A stretch of 52,126 bases of DNA from a virus (IMGVR_UViG_3300032087_000495:1-52126); one strand, 5' to 3'. Shown: positions 33,028 to 42,318, counted from the first letter of the stretch. The notes: generated by a model not told the origin, from the sequence alone. Program-made: numbers and translations.

Positions 33028-35457
33028 CTATTGTTTTTTAAGTAGTTCTCTCTCCATCGCAGACTGAATACGTGCTTGGGTCTGTTTTTCCTGACTGGCC
33101 AGTTTCTGCTGGAATTGTGATGCCCGCATCTGCTGGTTCTGTGCGTCAAGATTGAGCTTGGCCGCTTCGTTCTGAGCATCGGACTGTTCTGCCTGCGCTC
33201 TAATCTGTAGCTCCTGCTCCTTGAGTTGTACCAGCGGATCTGGACCCTGACCAGATACCTGCTGAGACATCTGCTTGACCATCTGCATACCCTCGGCAAC
33301 AAACTGCGCCGTCAGGCCCTCAATGGCCAGCATCTCTTCTTCGGTGGCAGCCGCACCGCCCGTAGCTTGTCTTTGCTGTATAAACTGCACCGCCGCACGT
33401 TCTCGCGCTGCAATCTTTACATGTTCCATGACGTGCTTTTGCAGAGCCATTGCAATAGCAGGCATCCCGCCTACCATCGGTGTAGACCCAAACACCAAGT
33501 GCGCCATGATATGCGCCTCATGCTCCTGACCTTCAAACGCCTGCAAAGGCACCATGTCCAAAGCGTCTATGTTCTCCTGCGCCGGGTCCTTCGGTTCCGG
33601 CTCCTCGTCAGGAATACGCTTCATTATCCTGTCAGTGTCTTTTACACCCAGAGCCTCATACATGTCCTTGTAGACCTCGTACATGTTATGAAGCTCTGGG
33701 GCCGCCCCCGCCAGTTGCAGCTTGGTTTGCGCTAATGCAATCCGCTGCGCCTGACTAAACATATTGGGATCAGATACCGGAATTACATCAATCCGGTCAT
33801 CAAAATCACTCGCCATCACCGCAGACTCTGCACCCTCTACAGTGTACGGATATTCTTGTGGCAGGCTCTCAGACATGACCCGTGCCAGCATCTTGAACTC
33901 AATCCGCATGGCGTAGTGCAGGCGCTTGTGCACCGCACTCATCACACGAGACCCCTGTTCCAGCATCGCGATAGTCGTACCCACCGCAGCCTGCTGGTTT
34001 CCGTCTCCAACCTTCAGATCCGTAATCGTCGCGAAGCGCTGACCCGCCTGAACCACAAACCCAAGCAGGTTAAACAGCGTTGCATCAGGCCCCTTAAATG
34101 GCAGCGGCATCAGGCTGTCACGAATAGCCCCTCCGGGAGCATCCACATCGCGAAACTCACCGGGCTGCAACGGGTCATCGTCGTCTCTGATCCGCAGTCC
34201 GCGGGCTTTGAAGCCCGCAGGGAGGTTGGACAACGTACCAGCGTCGATCAACTGTCGCAGTGCCGCTGTGGCGGTCCGTGACAGCCCGCCAATCGTGTGA
34301 ATTAGCCCTAATCCGTAAAAACCAAAGCCCGGAAGGAACTTATAATGCACAAAATACTGAATTTTACGCTTTTCTTCGTCATCTTCACGATAATTTCGAC
34401 GAATTGACAGTATCTGCCCGTTGTCCTGACTGATTGTGACAACATATGGTATCTTGATGCCGGTTAACTCACCGTCATCGTCCTCATCTTCGTATCCTTC
34501 AAGGTCTAAATCGACATGACACTCCAAAATAGTGCAATCATAGTCGATCTGAGTAGGTGTAACACCGTCAATGCGCTGTATTTCGTCCTCAACGGACCCC
34601 GACTCACCCTGCGCGGGCAAAACATCCATGTCCAGATAGAAACCAGATACCTGTTTCTTCCGCAAATCGTTCAACGACATGCGGATAACCTGCGTTATGT
34701 TGGGACAAGTCTCTAAATCTGACGTTTCATATGGGACAACTAGGTGTTCTGCCGGTACAAACTTACTTACCGCCCGCCCTTTTGTCTCATCATAGTAAAC
34801 TTTCTTGAACGTAGACCCCGCCAGAGGCAAAAAGAACAACATCTGGTCAAGTTCAGGCGTATATTCCTCCATCACGTTAGTGATGTAGTAGTTCATAAAC
34901 TGCTTTACGCGGATGGCCTGCTGTTCTTTTTCCCTTGTTTCTGATCCAAGTACAGCAGTTCGCACGGGACCGCTGGCTGGCAGCAACTCATTGAACGCCT
35001 GTGCCTGAAATTGCGTAGCCGCCTCGGCAAGCAACGGATGCGTGACTCCGGAGGCTCCCCGGAAGGGCTGGGCCCTCTCCTCGTAGGAGAAACCAAGAAG
35101 CTCCAAACCGTTGGCGTAAGCATCTTCCCACTCCTGTCGCCCTGATTTGTTGGCATCAAACTCAGCCATTAACTCACTGGCTATGCGAGACAACTCCCTG
35201 TCCGGCATCTCCTCGGCCAAGTTCATGTAGAAATCATCGCTCTTGCCGCGCTGGTCCTGCGGATCAAAGTCCACAGTCATGCCGCCATCCTCATCCGGCG
35301 TAATCTCAATGTCCATGTTCTCCGCCATGCCCTCAAAAGCAACGACGTTCTCCATGCTACCCGGTAGCTCAAGTTCTACTTCAGCCGCCAAGTCCTCCAT
35401 GTCCAACTGTGAGGGGACGTTTTTGTCAACCATCCCGGCTATCGGTTCACGAGCCAT
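33028..35457 (-). CDS. Portal protein (P22-like)
   Basis: 809 residues, long for a portal, as in P22 (725). The N-terminal 80 residues are acidic and Met-rich. The core begins about residue 85 with SELMAEFDANKSGRQEWEDA, and continues RAQPFRGASGVTHPLLAEAA, QFQAQAFNELLPASGPVRTA and FFLPLAGSTFKKVYYDE. From about residue 690 a Gln/Ala/Glu-rich helix (ELQIRAQAEQSDAQNEAAKL) forms the predicted barrel. It makes the dodecameric head vertex used for DNA packaging and ejection. Its position near terL is as expected. Confidence 0.9.
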   Translation of the reverse strand: MAREPIAGMVDKNVPSQLDMEDLAAEVELELPGSMENVVAFEGMAENMDIEITPDEDGGMTVDFDPQDQRGKSDDFYMNLAEEMPDRELSRIASELMAEFDANKSGRQEWEDAYANGLELLGFSYEERAQPFRGASGVTHPLLAEAATQFQAQAFNELLPASGPVRTAVLGSETREKEQQAIRVKQFMNYYITNVMEEYTPELDQMLFFLPLAGSTFKKVYYDETKGRAVSKFVPAEHLVVPYETSDLETCPNITQVIRMSLNDLRKKQVSGFYLDMDVLPAQGESGSVEDEIQRIDGVTPTQIDYDCTILECHVDLDLEGYEDEDDDGELTGIKIPYVVTISQDNGQILSIRRNYREDDEEKRKIQYFVHYKFLPGFGFYGLGLIHTIGGLSRTATAALRQLIDAGTLSNLPAGFKARGLRIRDDDDPLQPGEFRDVDAPGGAIRDSLMPLPFKGPDATLFNLLGFVVQAGQRFATITDLKVGDGNQQAAVGTTIAMLEQGSRVMSAVHKRLHYAMRIEFKMLARVMSESLPQEYPYTVEGAESAVMASDFDDRIDVIPVSDPNMFSQAQRIALAQTKLQLAGAAPELHNMYEVYKDMYEALGVKDTDRIMKRIPDEEPEPKDPAQENIDALDMVPLQAFEGQEHEAHIMAHLVFGSTPMVGGMPAIAMALQKHVMEHVKIAARERAAVQFIQQRQATGGAAATEEEMLAIEGLTAQFVAEGMQMVKQMSQQVSGQGPDPLVQLKEQELQIRAQAEQSDAQNEAAKLNLDAQNQQMRASQFQQKLASQEKQTQARIQSAMERELLKKQ

Positions 35458-35474
35458 GAGCTATCTCCTTTGGC

Positions 35475-36956
35475 CTAACTTACCATAGGCCGGTTCATAT
35501 TCCTAGCTGTTGACGCAAGGGATGCAATGCCCCGTGGGCCGCGGCCCGTGTTCCGCGCTACGTCAGCTAGTGTTATTACGCCGCCTTTGGCCTTAAAAGC
35601 ATCTGGATAAACATCCTTGTATTCATAATAACCATCTTCTAAAAGCTCTCTCACCAGATTAGCAGCATTTTCAACAGCTTCATACTCTGTCATACTAATG
35701 TCACCCTCTGGCGCTTCTTTTTGACGAGTTGTAACGGGATCTAACTTGGCTTCTTCTGGACGTTCAAATCGTCGCTGTACGACACGCGCTTCAGTCTCTC
35801 CGTAGACACCTTCATACGCGGGCAAGGCCACATTTTTAAGGAAGCTTTTATCTACGCCTCCCCCTAGCTCTTCGTCTAATAACTCCATGATGTATTGGCC
35901 GCTAGCTCCACCCGGTAATCCCTCTTTAGTTTGAACAAGGTGCTGAATTTCATGTAACAAAGAAGACTGTAATTCAGTAGAGGACTGAGATTCTTTTAAA
36001 CCTATGGTGGGAACGCGAAGGGGGCTTTCTGCCCTACCTGCAAAAAAAGCGCTAGGTCCTCCAAAGGGTAACTCACCTTCCTCTGGGATTAACTTCACTA
36101 TCGCAACATCCTTAAAATCAGGGTATTGCTCATAAAGTTCTGGAAAGTCTAAAATATCAGAAAGTTTTGCCGCAGACTTACGGTTATAATTTACTAAATC
36201 TCCATCTTTAGTAAACTGCACTGCTCTGAAATCGTCAGTAAGACCAATGGCCAAGCCACGGCCATATTCAACATTCATGAATTGAACAGGGCCGTCCTCT
36301 TTAAATTTAGAGTTAGCGGTAGGTATCTCAAAACGAAAAGCGTCAGAGTCCTGACCTAAAACAGCATCATCAAAGTATGCTCGGTGAAGATCGAAAATCT
36401 CTTGCCTAGATTTTCCGTCACTTTTTGAAGCACGTGCTTGACTAAACTTACTGGGTCCGTCTTTTGCCATACGGCCTGCCATGATGCCTAAAACAGGCCC
36501 ACTCCCGTCCTTGCTAGCCGTCCGCGCTATACTAAACGCAGTGCCCGCCCCCACTGTAGCCGGTACACCAAAAGGATCGAAACGCTCTACTTCTCCTGTT
36601 TCAGGATTAAATGTCTCACCACCAGACAGCGCGGTGCGAAGCTGACGGGCTGGGTATTCTTTTAACTCCTCCCCAACAGCCGTGGCTATACCGCTAGCCG
36701 TCTCTGTCGGCTCGTCTATAAACTGTTTGAAAAACTCAATACCACCAGACACTATCGGCGGAGTCCCGATACCAGTTATTTTGTACTCGCCGGGTATTTC
36801 GCGGTAAGCGGTGTATCCGCCCATGTCATCTATTTGAGAGGATTTTACTTCATACGGTCGTACAGTTTCATACTCAACCGGTATAAAAGGTGACGCTATC
36901 TGAGAAACCAGTGAAGAGGTTGGGTCTACCGGCAGTCCTGTTTTTTTCTCAGCCAA
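35475..36956 (-). CDS. Putative zinc metallopeptidase-domain virion protein (493 aa)
   Basis: Residues 335-339 form an HExxH motif (SSLLHEIQHL), and YGETEARVVQRR follows at about 385-396, giving a candidate third ligand (E387 or E389). Upstream are DILDFPELYEQYPDFKDVAI and GGPSAFFAGR. This matches a peptidase domain I know from large polyvalent phage proteins (LPD-type). The first 200 residues are of unknown fold. The C-terminus reads FKAKGGVITLADVARNTGRG. It sits between terL and portal, where prohead proteases often lie, so it may process head proteins or be co-injected. Confidence 0.6.
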   Translation of the reverse strand: MAEKKTGLPVDPTSSLVSQIASPFIPVEYETVRPYEVKSSQIDDMGGYTAYREIPGEYKITGIGTPPIVSGGIEFFKQFIDEPTETASGIATAVGEELKEYPARQLRTALSGGETFNPETGEVERFDPFGVPATVGAGTAFSIARTASKDGSGPVLGIMAGRMAKDGPSKFSQARASKSDGKSRQEIFDLHRAYFDDAVLGQDSDAFRFEIPTANSKFKEDGPVQFMNVEYGRGLAIGLTDDFRAVQFTKDGDLVNYNRKSAAKLSDILDFPELYEQYPDFKDVAIVKLIPEEGELPFGGPSAFFAGRAESPLRVPTIGLKESQSSTELQSSLLHEIQHLVQTKEGLPGGASGQYIMELLDEELGGGVDKSFLKNVALPAYEGVYGETEARVVQRRFERPEEAKLDPVTTRQKEAPEGDISMTEYEAVENAANLVRELLEDGYYEYKDVYPDAFKAKGGVITLADVARNTGRGPRGIASLASTARNMNRPMVS

Positions 36957-37644
36957 TGTCCCGCCCCAAGATGCGAGACATTTGTGCTAAAACCTTGGGG
37001 TCTAGGTTGTCCATGACCTGATTGGCAGACGCCTGCATACCTGCCTGCCGCATCAACTTAGTGCCTACGGCGTCATCTCTGTCGTTTAGCTTAACCTGTG
37101 TGCCCATCTGAAATCCTCGGATGCCACTAAAATCCTGTTTTTCGATGGGTCGCTGTGGAAAGTAAGGGTCCGCAAAACCACCTTCTTCTTGTGGCTTAAA
37201 AAATTCACCTATACCTAAAGGATCTGCTCGACCGGCAAACTCAGGTTTTTGAGGCGCAACTTGTTGTTGAACACCATCAATGACAATCGTTGCGTTTGGA
37301 TCTATTGGCTGCATACCTAACAAACTGCCAAAACCACGATATTCTGTAGTTTCGCCCTCTTTGTAAGAAGGCCGGTTACGTTGAATGAAATCAACAAAAT
37401 CGTCCATGTCTTCTTGAGGGATGGCTACGCCGCCCTCTTCAAAACCCAGATATTCAAAAAAGCTCTCGCCCTCTTCCTCTCCGGGACCGGAAAAGTATTG
37501 ACGAGCACCGGGACCAAGACTCTTGTAATAACCGCCGCTAGCAGAAGCTTTCGGGGCCCCTGTCATGTAATCAAACGCGTCTGATATTTTGTCGCCTACA
37601 TAGTCAACAGCGGCGGCCCCCAAGTCTACGATACTATCTGACAT
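36949..37644 (-). CDS. Unrecognised acidic protein between terL and peptidase (231 aa)
   Basis: No family recognised. It begins SDSIVDLGAAAVDYVGDKIS and contains FEEGGVAIPQEDMDDFVDFI, a short GG motif like those in other late proteins. It ends helical (VLAQMSRILGRDIG). It overlaps terL by TGATG and the peptidase gene by 8 bases. Perhaps a packaging or virion accessory protein. Confidence 0.55.
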   Translation of the reverse strand: MSDSIVDLGAAAVDYVGDKISDAFDYMTGAPKASASGGYYKSLGPGARQYFSGPGEEEGESFFEYLGFEEGGVAIPQEDMDDFVDFIQRNRPSYKEGETTEYRGFGSLLGMQPIDPNATIVIDGVQQQVAPQKPEFAGRADPLGIGEFFKPQEEGGFADPYFPQRPIEKQDFSGIRGFQMGTQVKLNDRDDAVGTKLMRQAGMQASANQVMDNLDPKVLAQMSRILGRDIG

Positions 37645-39089
37645 CAGTAATAAGCCCTAACCCTTATCTCGTTGTCCTCATCGCCCCAGTCGTCTGACGG
37701 CAGTTGTACAAAATTACCCTGACGATATCTCATCAAAGCCTGTGTCATACTATCTACCAAGTCATCGTATTCACCATTGGGAAACGCGGCTACCTCTTCA
37801 ATCAACTCGTCTGCAAACGCTTCATCCGGTGCCCAGACCATACCCGCCTCAAAAAGCGGGGATACAGAATGAACTCGCGTAACCTTATCATTACCTTTGC
37901 TCGGCGTAAAGTTAACAACAGGTATTCCTGCGTTTCTTAATTCATGCGTCAACGGTAAACCAGATGCCTTCGCTTCCACGATGACGGTGTCGGGGTCCCA
38001 GTACTTATACTGATCCAACGCTACCTCTTTCAGTTCCGGAAAATCCCAACGCCCCTTCTGGCTATCAAGAAGTATCAACGCCGGGGGTCCCCCAGCCTCT
38101 TCCGGGTGAAACACACCCCACGTTGTAATCGCAGAAAAGTCTGAAGTTTCTCTTTTACTAAACGCCGTATCGTAACTCTGTATAACAAACTCCAAGTTAG
38201 GCACGTTCTTCTTGTCCCAACGCTGCCACCACTCTCTCCTGATAATCGCGTTCTCTTCACCCGTCGGGTTTTGCTGATACTGCGCGTTCCATTTGCTGGG
38301 CGGGATAGATGCGCGGACCGCGGTGAGATCCTCCATAGACCAGAACTCTGGCCAACACGGCGTGTCGTCATCAAAAATGGCAGGAAGTTCTACAACTTCC
38401 CACTGGTCCGCCAAAGGATCTTTAGCCATCGCACGAAGCAGTTGACCCGTCATGTCCTTTTCGGACCACCGGGTCTGAACCAAAACTATTGACCCACCCG
38501 GCTGGAGTCTCTGTCGGGGGCCCCCTGTGTACCAATCCCACGCATCGTCAAAACCATTCGCCGACATCGCCGTTTGTTCAGAATGCGGGTCATCAATGAT
38601 TACGAGATCACCGCCGCGTCCCGCCAAGTTCGATCCGACGCCAACGGCATAGTACATACCACCAGAGGCGGTGTCCCATCTTCCCGATGCTTTACTATCA
38701 GCAGCCAAACGAACTTCTGGAAATATTTCTTTGTAATCGTCACTATCAATTAAGTTCTTCGTCTTTCGTCCAAAATTGACCGCAAGCTCCGTGGTATGCG
38801 TTGCTTGAATGATCTTCATTTTTGGATTCTTACCCATCATCCATGCAGGAAACAAGAACGAAGCGAACTCGGACTTCGTATGACGCGGGGCCATATTGAT
38901 GATCAAACGCTTTAACTCACCGCTGGCTACACGCTCCAGCTTATCGGCAATAATTTTATGGTGACGACCAGCGATAAACTCTGGCCACATATTTTTTACA
39001 AAGATCAAAAAGTCATCACGACAAGCTTCATTACGTTCAATCTGAGCTAGTCGAAGACGAAGTTTCGCCTCCTGATCTGAAACATCCAT
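37644..39089 (-). CDS. Terminase large subunit
   Basis: 481 residues. Walker A-like NMAPRHTKSE (about 65-74), Walker B LVIIDDPHS (162-170, D166/D167), coupling motif VQTRWSEKD (204-212). The nuclease acidic residues are D307 (QSYDTAFSK), E372 (VIVEAKASG) and a D442/D443/D447 cluster (YDDLVDSMTQAL). It powers DNA packaging through the portal and cuts concatemers. terS lies about 4 kb upstream, with unrelated genes between. Confidence 0.93.
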   Translation of the reverse strand: MDVSDQEAKLRLRLAQIERNEACRDDFLIFVKNMWPEFIAGRHHKIIADKLERVASGELKRLIINMAPRHTKSEFASFLFPAWMMGKNPKMKIIQATHTTELAVNFGRKTKNLIDSDDYKEIFPEVRLAADSKASGRWDTASGGMYYAVGVGSNLAGRGGDLVIIDDPHSEQTAMSANGFDDAWDWYTGGPRQRLQPGGSIVLVQTRWSEKDMTGQLLRAMAKDPLADQWEVVELPAIFDDDTPCWPEFWSMEDLTAVRASIPPSKWNAQYQQNPTGEENAIIRREWWQRWDKKNVPNLEFVIQSYDTAFSKRETSDFSAITTWGVFHPEEAGGPPALILLDSQKGRWDFPELKEVALDQYKYWDPDTVIVEAKASGLPLTHELRNAGIPVVNFTPSKGNDKVTRVHSVSPLFEAGMVWAPDEAFADELIEEVAAFPNGEYDDLVDSMTQALMRYRQGNFVQLPSDDWGDEDNEIRVRAYY

Positions 39090-39193
39090 AGGGGGCCCCT
39101 AACTGCACAAAAGATACGCATAAATATGCACAATAATTAGGCAGTTAACAACTCATATCATTTTTCACATAAATATTTGCGAGAAACATGGCC
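39090..39193 (-). promoter_or_regulatory. terL upstream region, candidate weak late promoter
   Basis: This A/T-rich stretch separates terL from the GC-rich block. The only promoter-like arrangement I see is TTGTTA - 17 bases - CATATT, a poor sigma70 match. The terL ATG is preceded by the palindrome GGGGCCCC rather than a clear ribosome-binding site. Phage-specific late regulation is possible but not shown. Confidence 0.25.
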
Positions 39194-39480
39194 CTAGCTA
39201 GCGCTAGCCAGCGCGTGGGCGGCGGCGCGAAAATCGCGGAAAAATGGCGGATTTCTGCGGATTTTGACCCGATAGCCGGGGGACCCTAGCCACGGGCAGC
39301 GGGCCGCGAAACACGGGCTTTTTTTCCAGCAGCGGGCCAGCCGGGCCGGTTGCCGGTGGCCACGGCCAGCGGTCCAGATGCGGCGATTGCGGGCCGGTTG
39401 CCGGTTGCCGGTGGCCACGGCCAACTGGCCACGGGTGGCGGGCCGGTATGTTTGAGGCAATGGGCGCGGGGCATGGCCCG
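39194..39480. repeat. GC-rich non-coding block with direct repeats
   Basis: Roughly 290 bases upstream of terL are strikingly G+C rich compared with their surroundings. A 12-bp palindrome GCTAGCGCTAGC (39197-39208) opens it. A repeat built on GGGCCGGTTGCCGG then TGGCCACGGCCA occurs at 39343-39368 and again at 39391-39423, where seven bases (TTGCCGG) are duplicated. Further TGGCCA and GGCCAG words are scattered. Reading frames exist here but look like shadows of composition. It could be a packaging, recombination or replication site, or imported DNA. Confidence 0.55.
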
Positions 39481-39526
39481 CCGTGATTAACTGGTTTAAT
39501 GGCGCAACGCTGGCCAGTGACGGGGC

Positions 39527-39561
39527 AAAAGAAAACCCCCGCTAGTGAGTACCAGCGGGGG
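39527..39561 (-). terminator. Rho-independent terminator
   Basis: On the minus strand CCCCCGCT (39561-39554) and AGCGGGGG (39543-39536) form an 8-bp stem with a 10-base loop, followed by TTTTCTTTT. It closes the transcript of the small zinc-ribbon gene and isolates it from terL. Confidence 0.8.
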
Positions 39562-39583
39562 CGTTGTGGACGTTGTGGGGCGT

Positions 39584-39769
39584 TTAATCGTCGATTGCGT
39601 CGATAGTCACCGCAAAAGACGGCTCTCCGAATTTTTCATCCAGCCGGATGACCATGCCAGCCGGTGTCGGCGTGGTTTCCGGATTGCCGCAGCGCGGGCA
39701 ATCGTCGTGAATGATATCGGCATAGCGAATGCCACACGGCTGGCAATCATACCAAACGGGGGCCGCCAT
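39584..39769 (-). CDS. Small zinc-ribbon protein (61 aa)
   Basis: Two CxxC pairs (CQPC at about 9-12 and CPRC at about 24-27) form a compact zinc ribbon, followed by a Pro/Thr linker and an acidic beta segment. It shares one base with the preceding gene and is followed by a strong terminator. Function unknown. Confidence 0.6.
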   Translation of the reverse strand: MAAPVWYDCQPCGIRYADIIHDDCPRCGNPETTPTPAGMVIRLDEKFGEPSFAVTIDAIDD

Positions 39770-40143
39770 TATTCAAGCTCCAATTTCACGTTGGCATCGG
39801 CCAGTATTTCCCGCACAGCGGCTTTCAAATCGTCGGCGCGGCTTTCGTCGTCTAGCCCCTCCGGCAACCGTTCGTCGATCATTTCCCCGATAGCGTCCTG
39901 ATGATCCCAGATTTCAATTTCGTAATCATCCAACGCCCGCTCAATTTCTCTTTCGGCTATGCTTTCGGCCAAGGCTTCGACCTTGTCACCGATTAAACCC
40001 ATGACCGCGTCGCCCAGTTGGTCTAGCTGTTCGGCTTTTAATGCGTCGCGCCGGTTGGCATGTTCTAGCTGTTGTTGAAGCCGTTCTATTTCGGCGTCTT
40101 TCGGGTCTACGATTGCGTCGTTGTCGAAGTTTAAATTTTCCAT
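39769..40143 (-). CDS. Acidic helical protein in the GC-rich module (124 aa)
   Basis: The start is placed at MENLNFDNDAIVDPKDAEIE (40143), preceded by ACGGGAA; an open frame extends upstream to 40305 but crosses a promoter. The protein is a Glu/Asp/Leu/Ala-rich coiled coil (LQQQLEHANRRDALKAEQLD; IAEREIERALDDYEIEIWD). Net charge is strongly negative. Function unknown. Confidence 0.6.
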   Translation of the reverse strand: MENLNFDNDAIVDPKDAEIERLQQQLEHANRRDALKAEQLDQLGDAVMGLIGDKVEALAESIAEREIERALDDYEIEIWDHQDAIGEMIDERLPEGLDDESRADDLKAAVREILADANVKLELE

Positions 40144-40198
40144 AATTTTAGTTTCCCGTAATTCGGGGGCCGCCACCGTGGCAACCCCAACGCCGCCC

Positions 40199-40226
40199 AT
40201 TATATGCGATTTGTCCCATATGTAAA
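40199..40226 (-). promoter_or_regulatory. Sigma70-type promoter for the 40143 gene
   Basis: Minus strand TTTACA (40226-40221), 16-base spacer ending ATCGCA, TATAAT (40204-40199). The spacer holds ATATGGGACAAATCGCAT, also found upstream of the gene starting at 42284. The ATCGCATA word recurs in other intergenic regions. Confidence 0.65.
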
Positions 40227-40234
40227 GCCCCCAC

Positions 40235-40260
40235 AAAAAAGCCCCGCCAAACGGCGGGGC
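40235..40260 (-). terminator. Rho-independent terminator of the DUF932-like gene
   Basis: On the minus strand GCCCCGCC-GTTT-GGCGGGGC (40260-40241) is followed by TTTTTT (40240-40235). It lies 25 bases after the DUF932-like stop codon and just upstream of the next promoter. Confidence 0.85.
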
Positions 40261-40285
40261 CAGTGTGGAATATATGCGGGGCCGG

Positions 40286-41449
40286 TTATGCGGCCACGGC
40301 GGCAACCCGTTGCCAATCGGCGGGTTTCATATTCAAAACTTGCCCGCCCCGTAATTGCCACGCGTCAACATCGTCGGCGTCGGCTTTATTGGCCACGGCT
40401 GTCACCGCATTGACCAACGTGGCGCGGCTTATCGGCTGGCCCTGCTCATATCCAGATTGGCCGATTGTATCCAAAAGCCCGTCTAAAACGCTGGACGTTT
40501 CTTTTTTGGTTAATTGCATTACGCGGCCCAAGTTTTGCACAACTTCGGTTTTCTCGACGGCCACGCCGTCGATAACGTCGGCGGCGGCTTGTTTCATTTG
40601 CTCAATAACTTGGTCAAATGCATCACGGCTGGAATAGACGCCGACAAGGTCCCTAATTTTAAGCTCTAGAGCTTTATTGTCGGCATCTTTTGCGGCGTCG
40701 GATAGCAAGCCCCAATCATCGGTATCACGGGCCGACGTGATATGGCTGGACCGCGTTTTATTTTGGGTTTGCATACCGTTTAAACAAGCCAGTGTCCAAG
40801 CGATTTGATAAACCGAAACCGAACCCGCGCCAACTTCCGAATTTTGCAAGCCGATACCGTTCGCCATATGGTCCCCGACGTTTGCACCCGTGCCAGTTTG
40901 AACCAACGATTTAAGCCGCAAATAAAGCCGTTTGTCGGTCACGTCGGCATTTACCACCTGAAAGGCGGCGGGGTTGTCCATCAATTGCGGCAACGCCGAT
41001 TGCAATAAATTGATATTGTCGAACGTCTTAAACTTGTCGGAAACAAAAGCCCGCAATAAGCCGTCGGATACCGCCGCGCCCATATAATCGCCCGCGGCCA
41101 TTTCGGCGGCGTGCGTTCTTAACATCCGGACGGCGGGCTTTTTTTGCCAGATTGCATTTATGAGCGCGTCAAATTCCGGCGAATATTCGGCTTGCAACCG
41201 GCGGGCCGTTCTAGCGTCAATATCGGCATGGCTGGCAATTTGACCGAATGCAACGTCATTTATATCAAAAATTTTGGTAGGTTCGCCGCCGCGCTGTTCT
41301 ATCACAACTTGGGGCCGCCCATTGTCCGACGTGATTTTTTGCAAATCATGCGTCGGTGCCAGATAATCGGCAGCGCGGGCATGTTGATCCTGAACCTTTA
41401 AAAGCAGGTTTTGAAGCGAATTTTTGTTGTTTTCGATTGTATGAGTCAT
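40286..41449 (-). CDS. DUF932-like protein (387 aa)
   Basis: The start is placed at THTIENNKNSLQNLLLK (41449), with TTACGGGAA upstream; the frame extends to 41512 without a better site. Family-like blocks are LRAFVSDKFKTFDNINLLQS, VVNADVTDKRLYLRLKSL, GDHMANGIGLQNSEVGAGSV and SVYQIAWTLACLNGMQ. DUF932 proteins occur on plasmids and phages; their activity is not established. It has its own terminator and distinctly GC-rich codons, so it looks like an acquired single-gene unit. Confidence 0.75.
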   Translation of the reverse strand: MTHTIENNKNSLQNLLLKVQDQHARAADYLAPTHDLQKITSDNGRPQVVIEQRGGEPTKIFDINDVAFGQIASHADIDARTARRLQAEYSPEFDALINAIWQKKPAVRMLRTHAAEMAAGDYMGAAVSDGLLRAFVSDKFKTFDNINLLQSALPQLMDNPAAFQVVNADVTDKRLYLRLKSLVQTGTGANVGDHMANGIGLQNSEVGAGSVSVYQIAWTLACLNGMQTQNKTRSSHITSARDTDDWGLLSDAAKDADNKALELKIRDLVGVYSSRDAFDQVIEQMKQAAADVIDGVAVEKTEVVQNLGRVMQLTKKETSSVLDGLLDTIGQSGYEQGQPISRATLVNAVTAVANKADADDVDAWQLRGGQVLNMKPADWQRVAAVAA

Positions 41450-41555
41450 GTTTTCATTTCCCGTAAAAGTTAAAAAACCGGCGGGCATCATTGCGCCGCC
41501 GGTCATTTTCATATCAGATTATGCGATATTATGCAACTAGAATTTTTTAAAATTT

Positions 41556-42284
41556 CTATTCTGCCCCAATGTCCCCCGCGACATGGTGCCGGATAATGGC
41601 CCGTGGCGATAATGTTTTGACAAAAGCCCGCAACCGGTCCCCGTCGGATTGGTTTTGATTTTGGCCAGCCGTGGCCGTCCAATGCAACGCAACATTGCCG
41701 CCCGCCGCATAACACCCGCCGCGTTCGCCGTTTTCGATTTTTTTCTTTTTGACGCCGTGGCCAGTAAATCCAACGATAAAATCACGGGCCAGTCTAGCGC
41801 ATAGGGGGCCGTCTTTACCGCCGCAATTAACACACCCGACATTATCCAGATATTCGGCGGGGCATCTAATGACGCGAACGGGTGCCGGTATATCGTCACG
41901 GGTGATGACCGCAAACTTGCCATTTTTCCAAAATGATTTTTTAACGACTGTAACAACCGGCGCGATTTTATTAGCACATATTGCCACGGCTTCGGCCAAA
42001 GTATCGGCGGAATAATTTATTGTCGTTTTATTCGGGGCCAGTTTTTGCGCCCAGTATAACGGGTGAAAATGTGAATAAGTGAAGCTTTCCCCGCGTCGCG
42101 GCTTGGCATCTAGCACGGCGTCCAAATATTCAAAATCTATTTGACCGGCACCGCACCCGCGCCCGCTATCATTTAGTTTGCAGTCGGCGGGGCAGGTTCC
42201 AAACTTTTCACCATTACCGGCGCGATATGTGACGGCCAAGCCCGCCGTTTTATTGGCAGTTGAATTTTTAACAGTTTTAAGCAT
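41556..42284 (-). CDS. Cys-rich phage/plasmid protein, GP88-reminiscent (242 aa)
   Basis: The start is placed at MLKTVKNSTANKTAGLAVTY (42284), behind CTACGGGAAATAG. Cys motifs include FGTCPADCKLND, GRGCGAGQIDF, VRCPAEYLDNVGCVNCGGKD, GPLCARLARDFIVGF and GGCYAAGGNVALHW. The TCPxxC...GGCYA layout and closing HHVAGDIG resemble GP88-type proteins of actinophages. It may bind zinc or an iron-sulfur centre. A nucleic-acid role is a guess. Promoter and leader are shared in sequence with the 40143 gene. Confidence 0.6.
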   Translation of the reverse strand: MLKTVKNSTANKTAGLAVTYRAGNGEKFGTCPADCKLNDSGRGCGAGQIDFEYLDAVLDAKPRRGESFTYSHFHPLYWAQKLAPNKTTINYSADTLAEAVAICANKIAPVVTVVKKSFWKNGKFAVITRDDIPAPVRVIRCPAEYLDNVGCVNCGGKDGPLCARLARDFIVGFTGHGVKKKKIENGERGGCYAAGGNVALHWTATAGQNQNQSDGDRLRAFVKTLSPRAIIRHHVAGDIGAE

Positions 42285-42318
42285 TTTTCTATTTCCCGTA
42301 GTTGAATGCGATTTGTCC

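Noticed and set aside
39194-39474. Frames of 62-88 residues in the GC-rich block
   Set aside because: Composition is dominated by Pro/Ala/Arg/Gly from the repeats. Overlapping frames are equally open, so this is compositional noise.
40144-40305. N-terminal extension of the 40143 gene
   Set aside because: It runs through a promoter and the conserved 18-bp word, giving the same YIWDKSH peptide as the extension of the gene at 42284. That is non-coding DNA read in frame.
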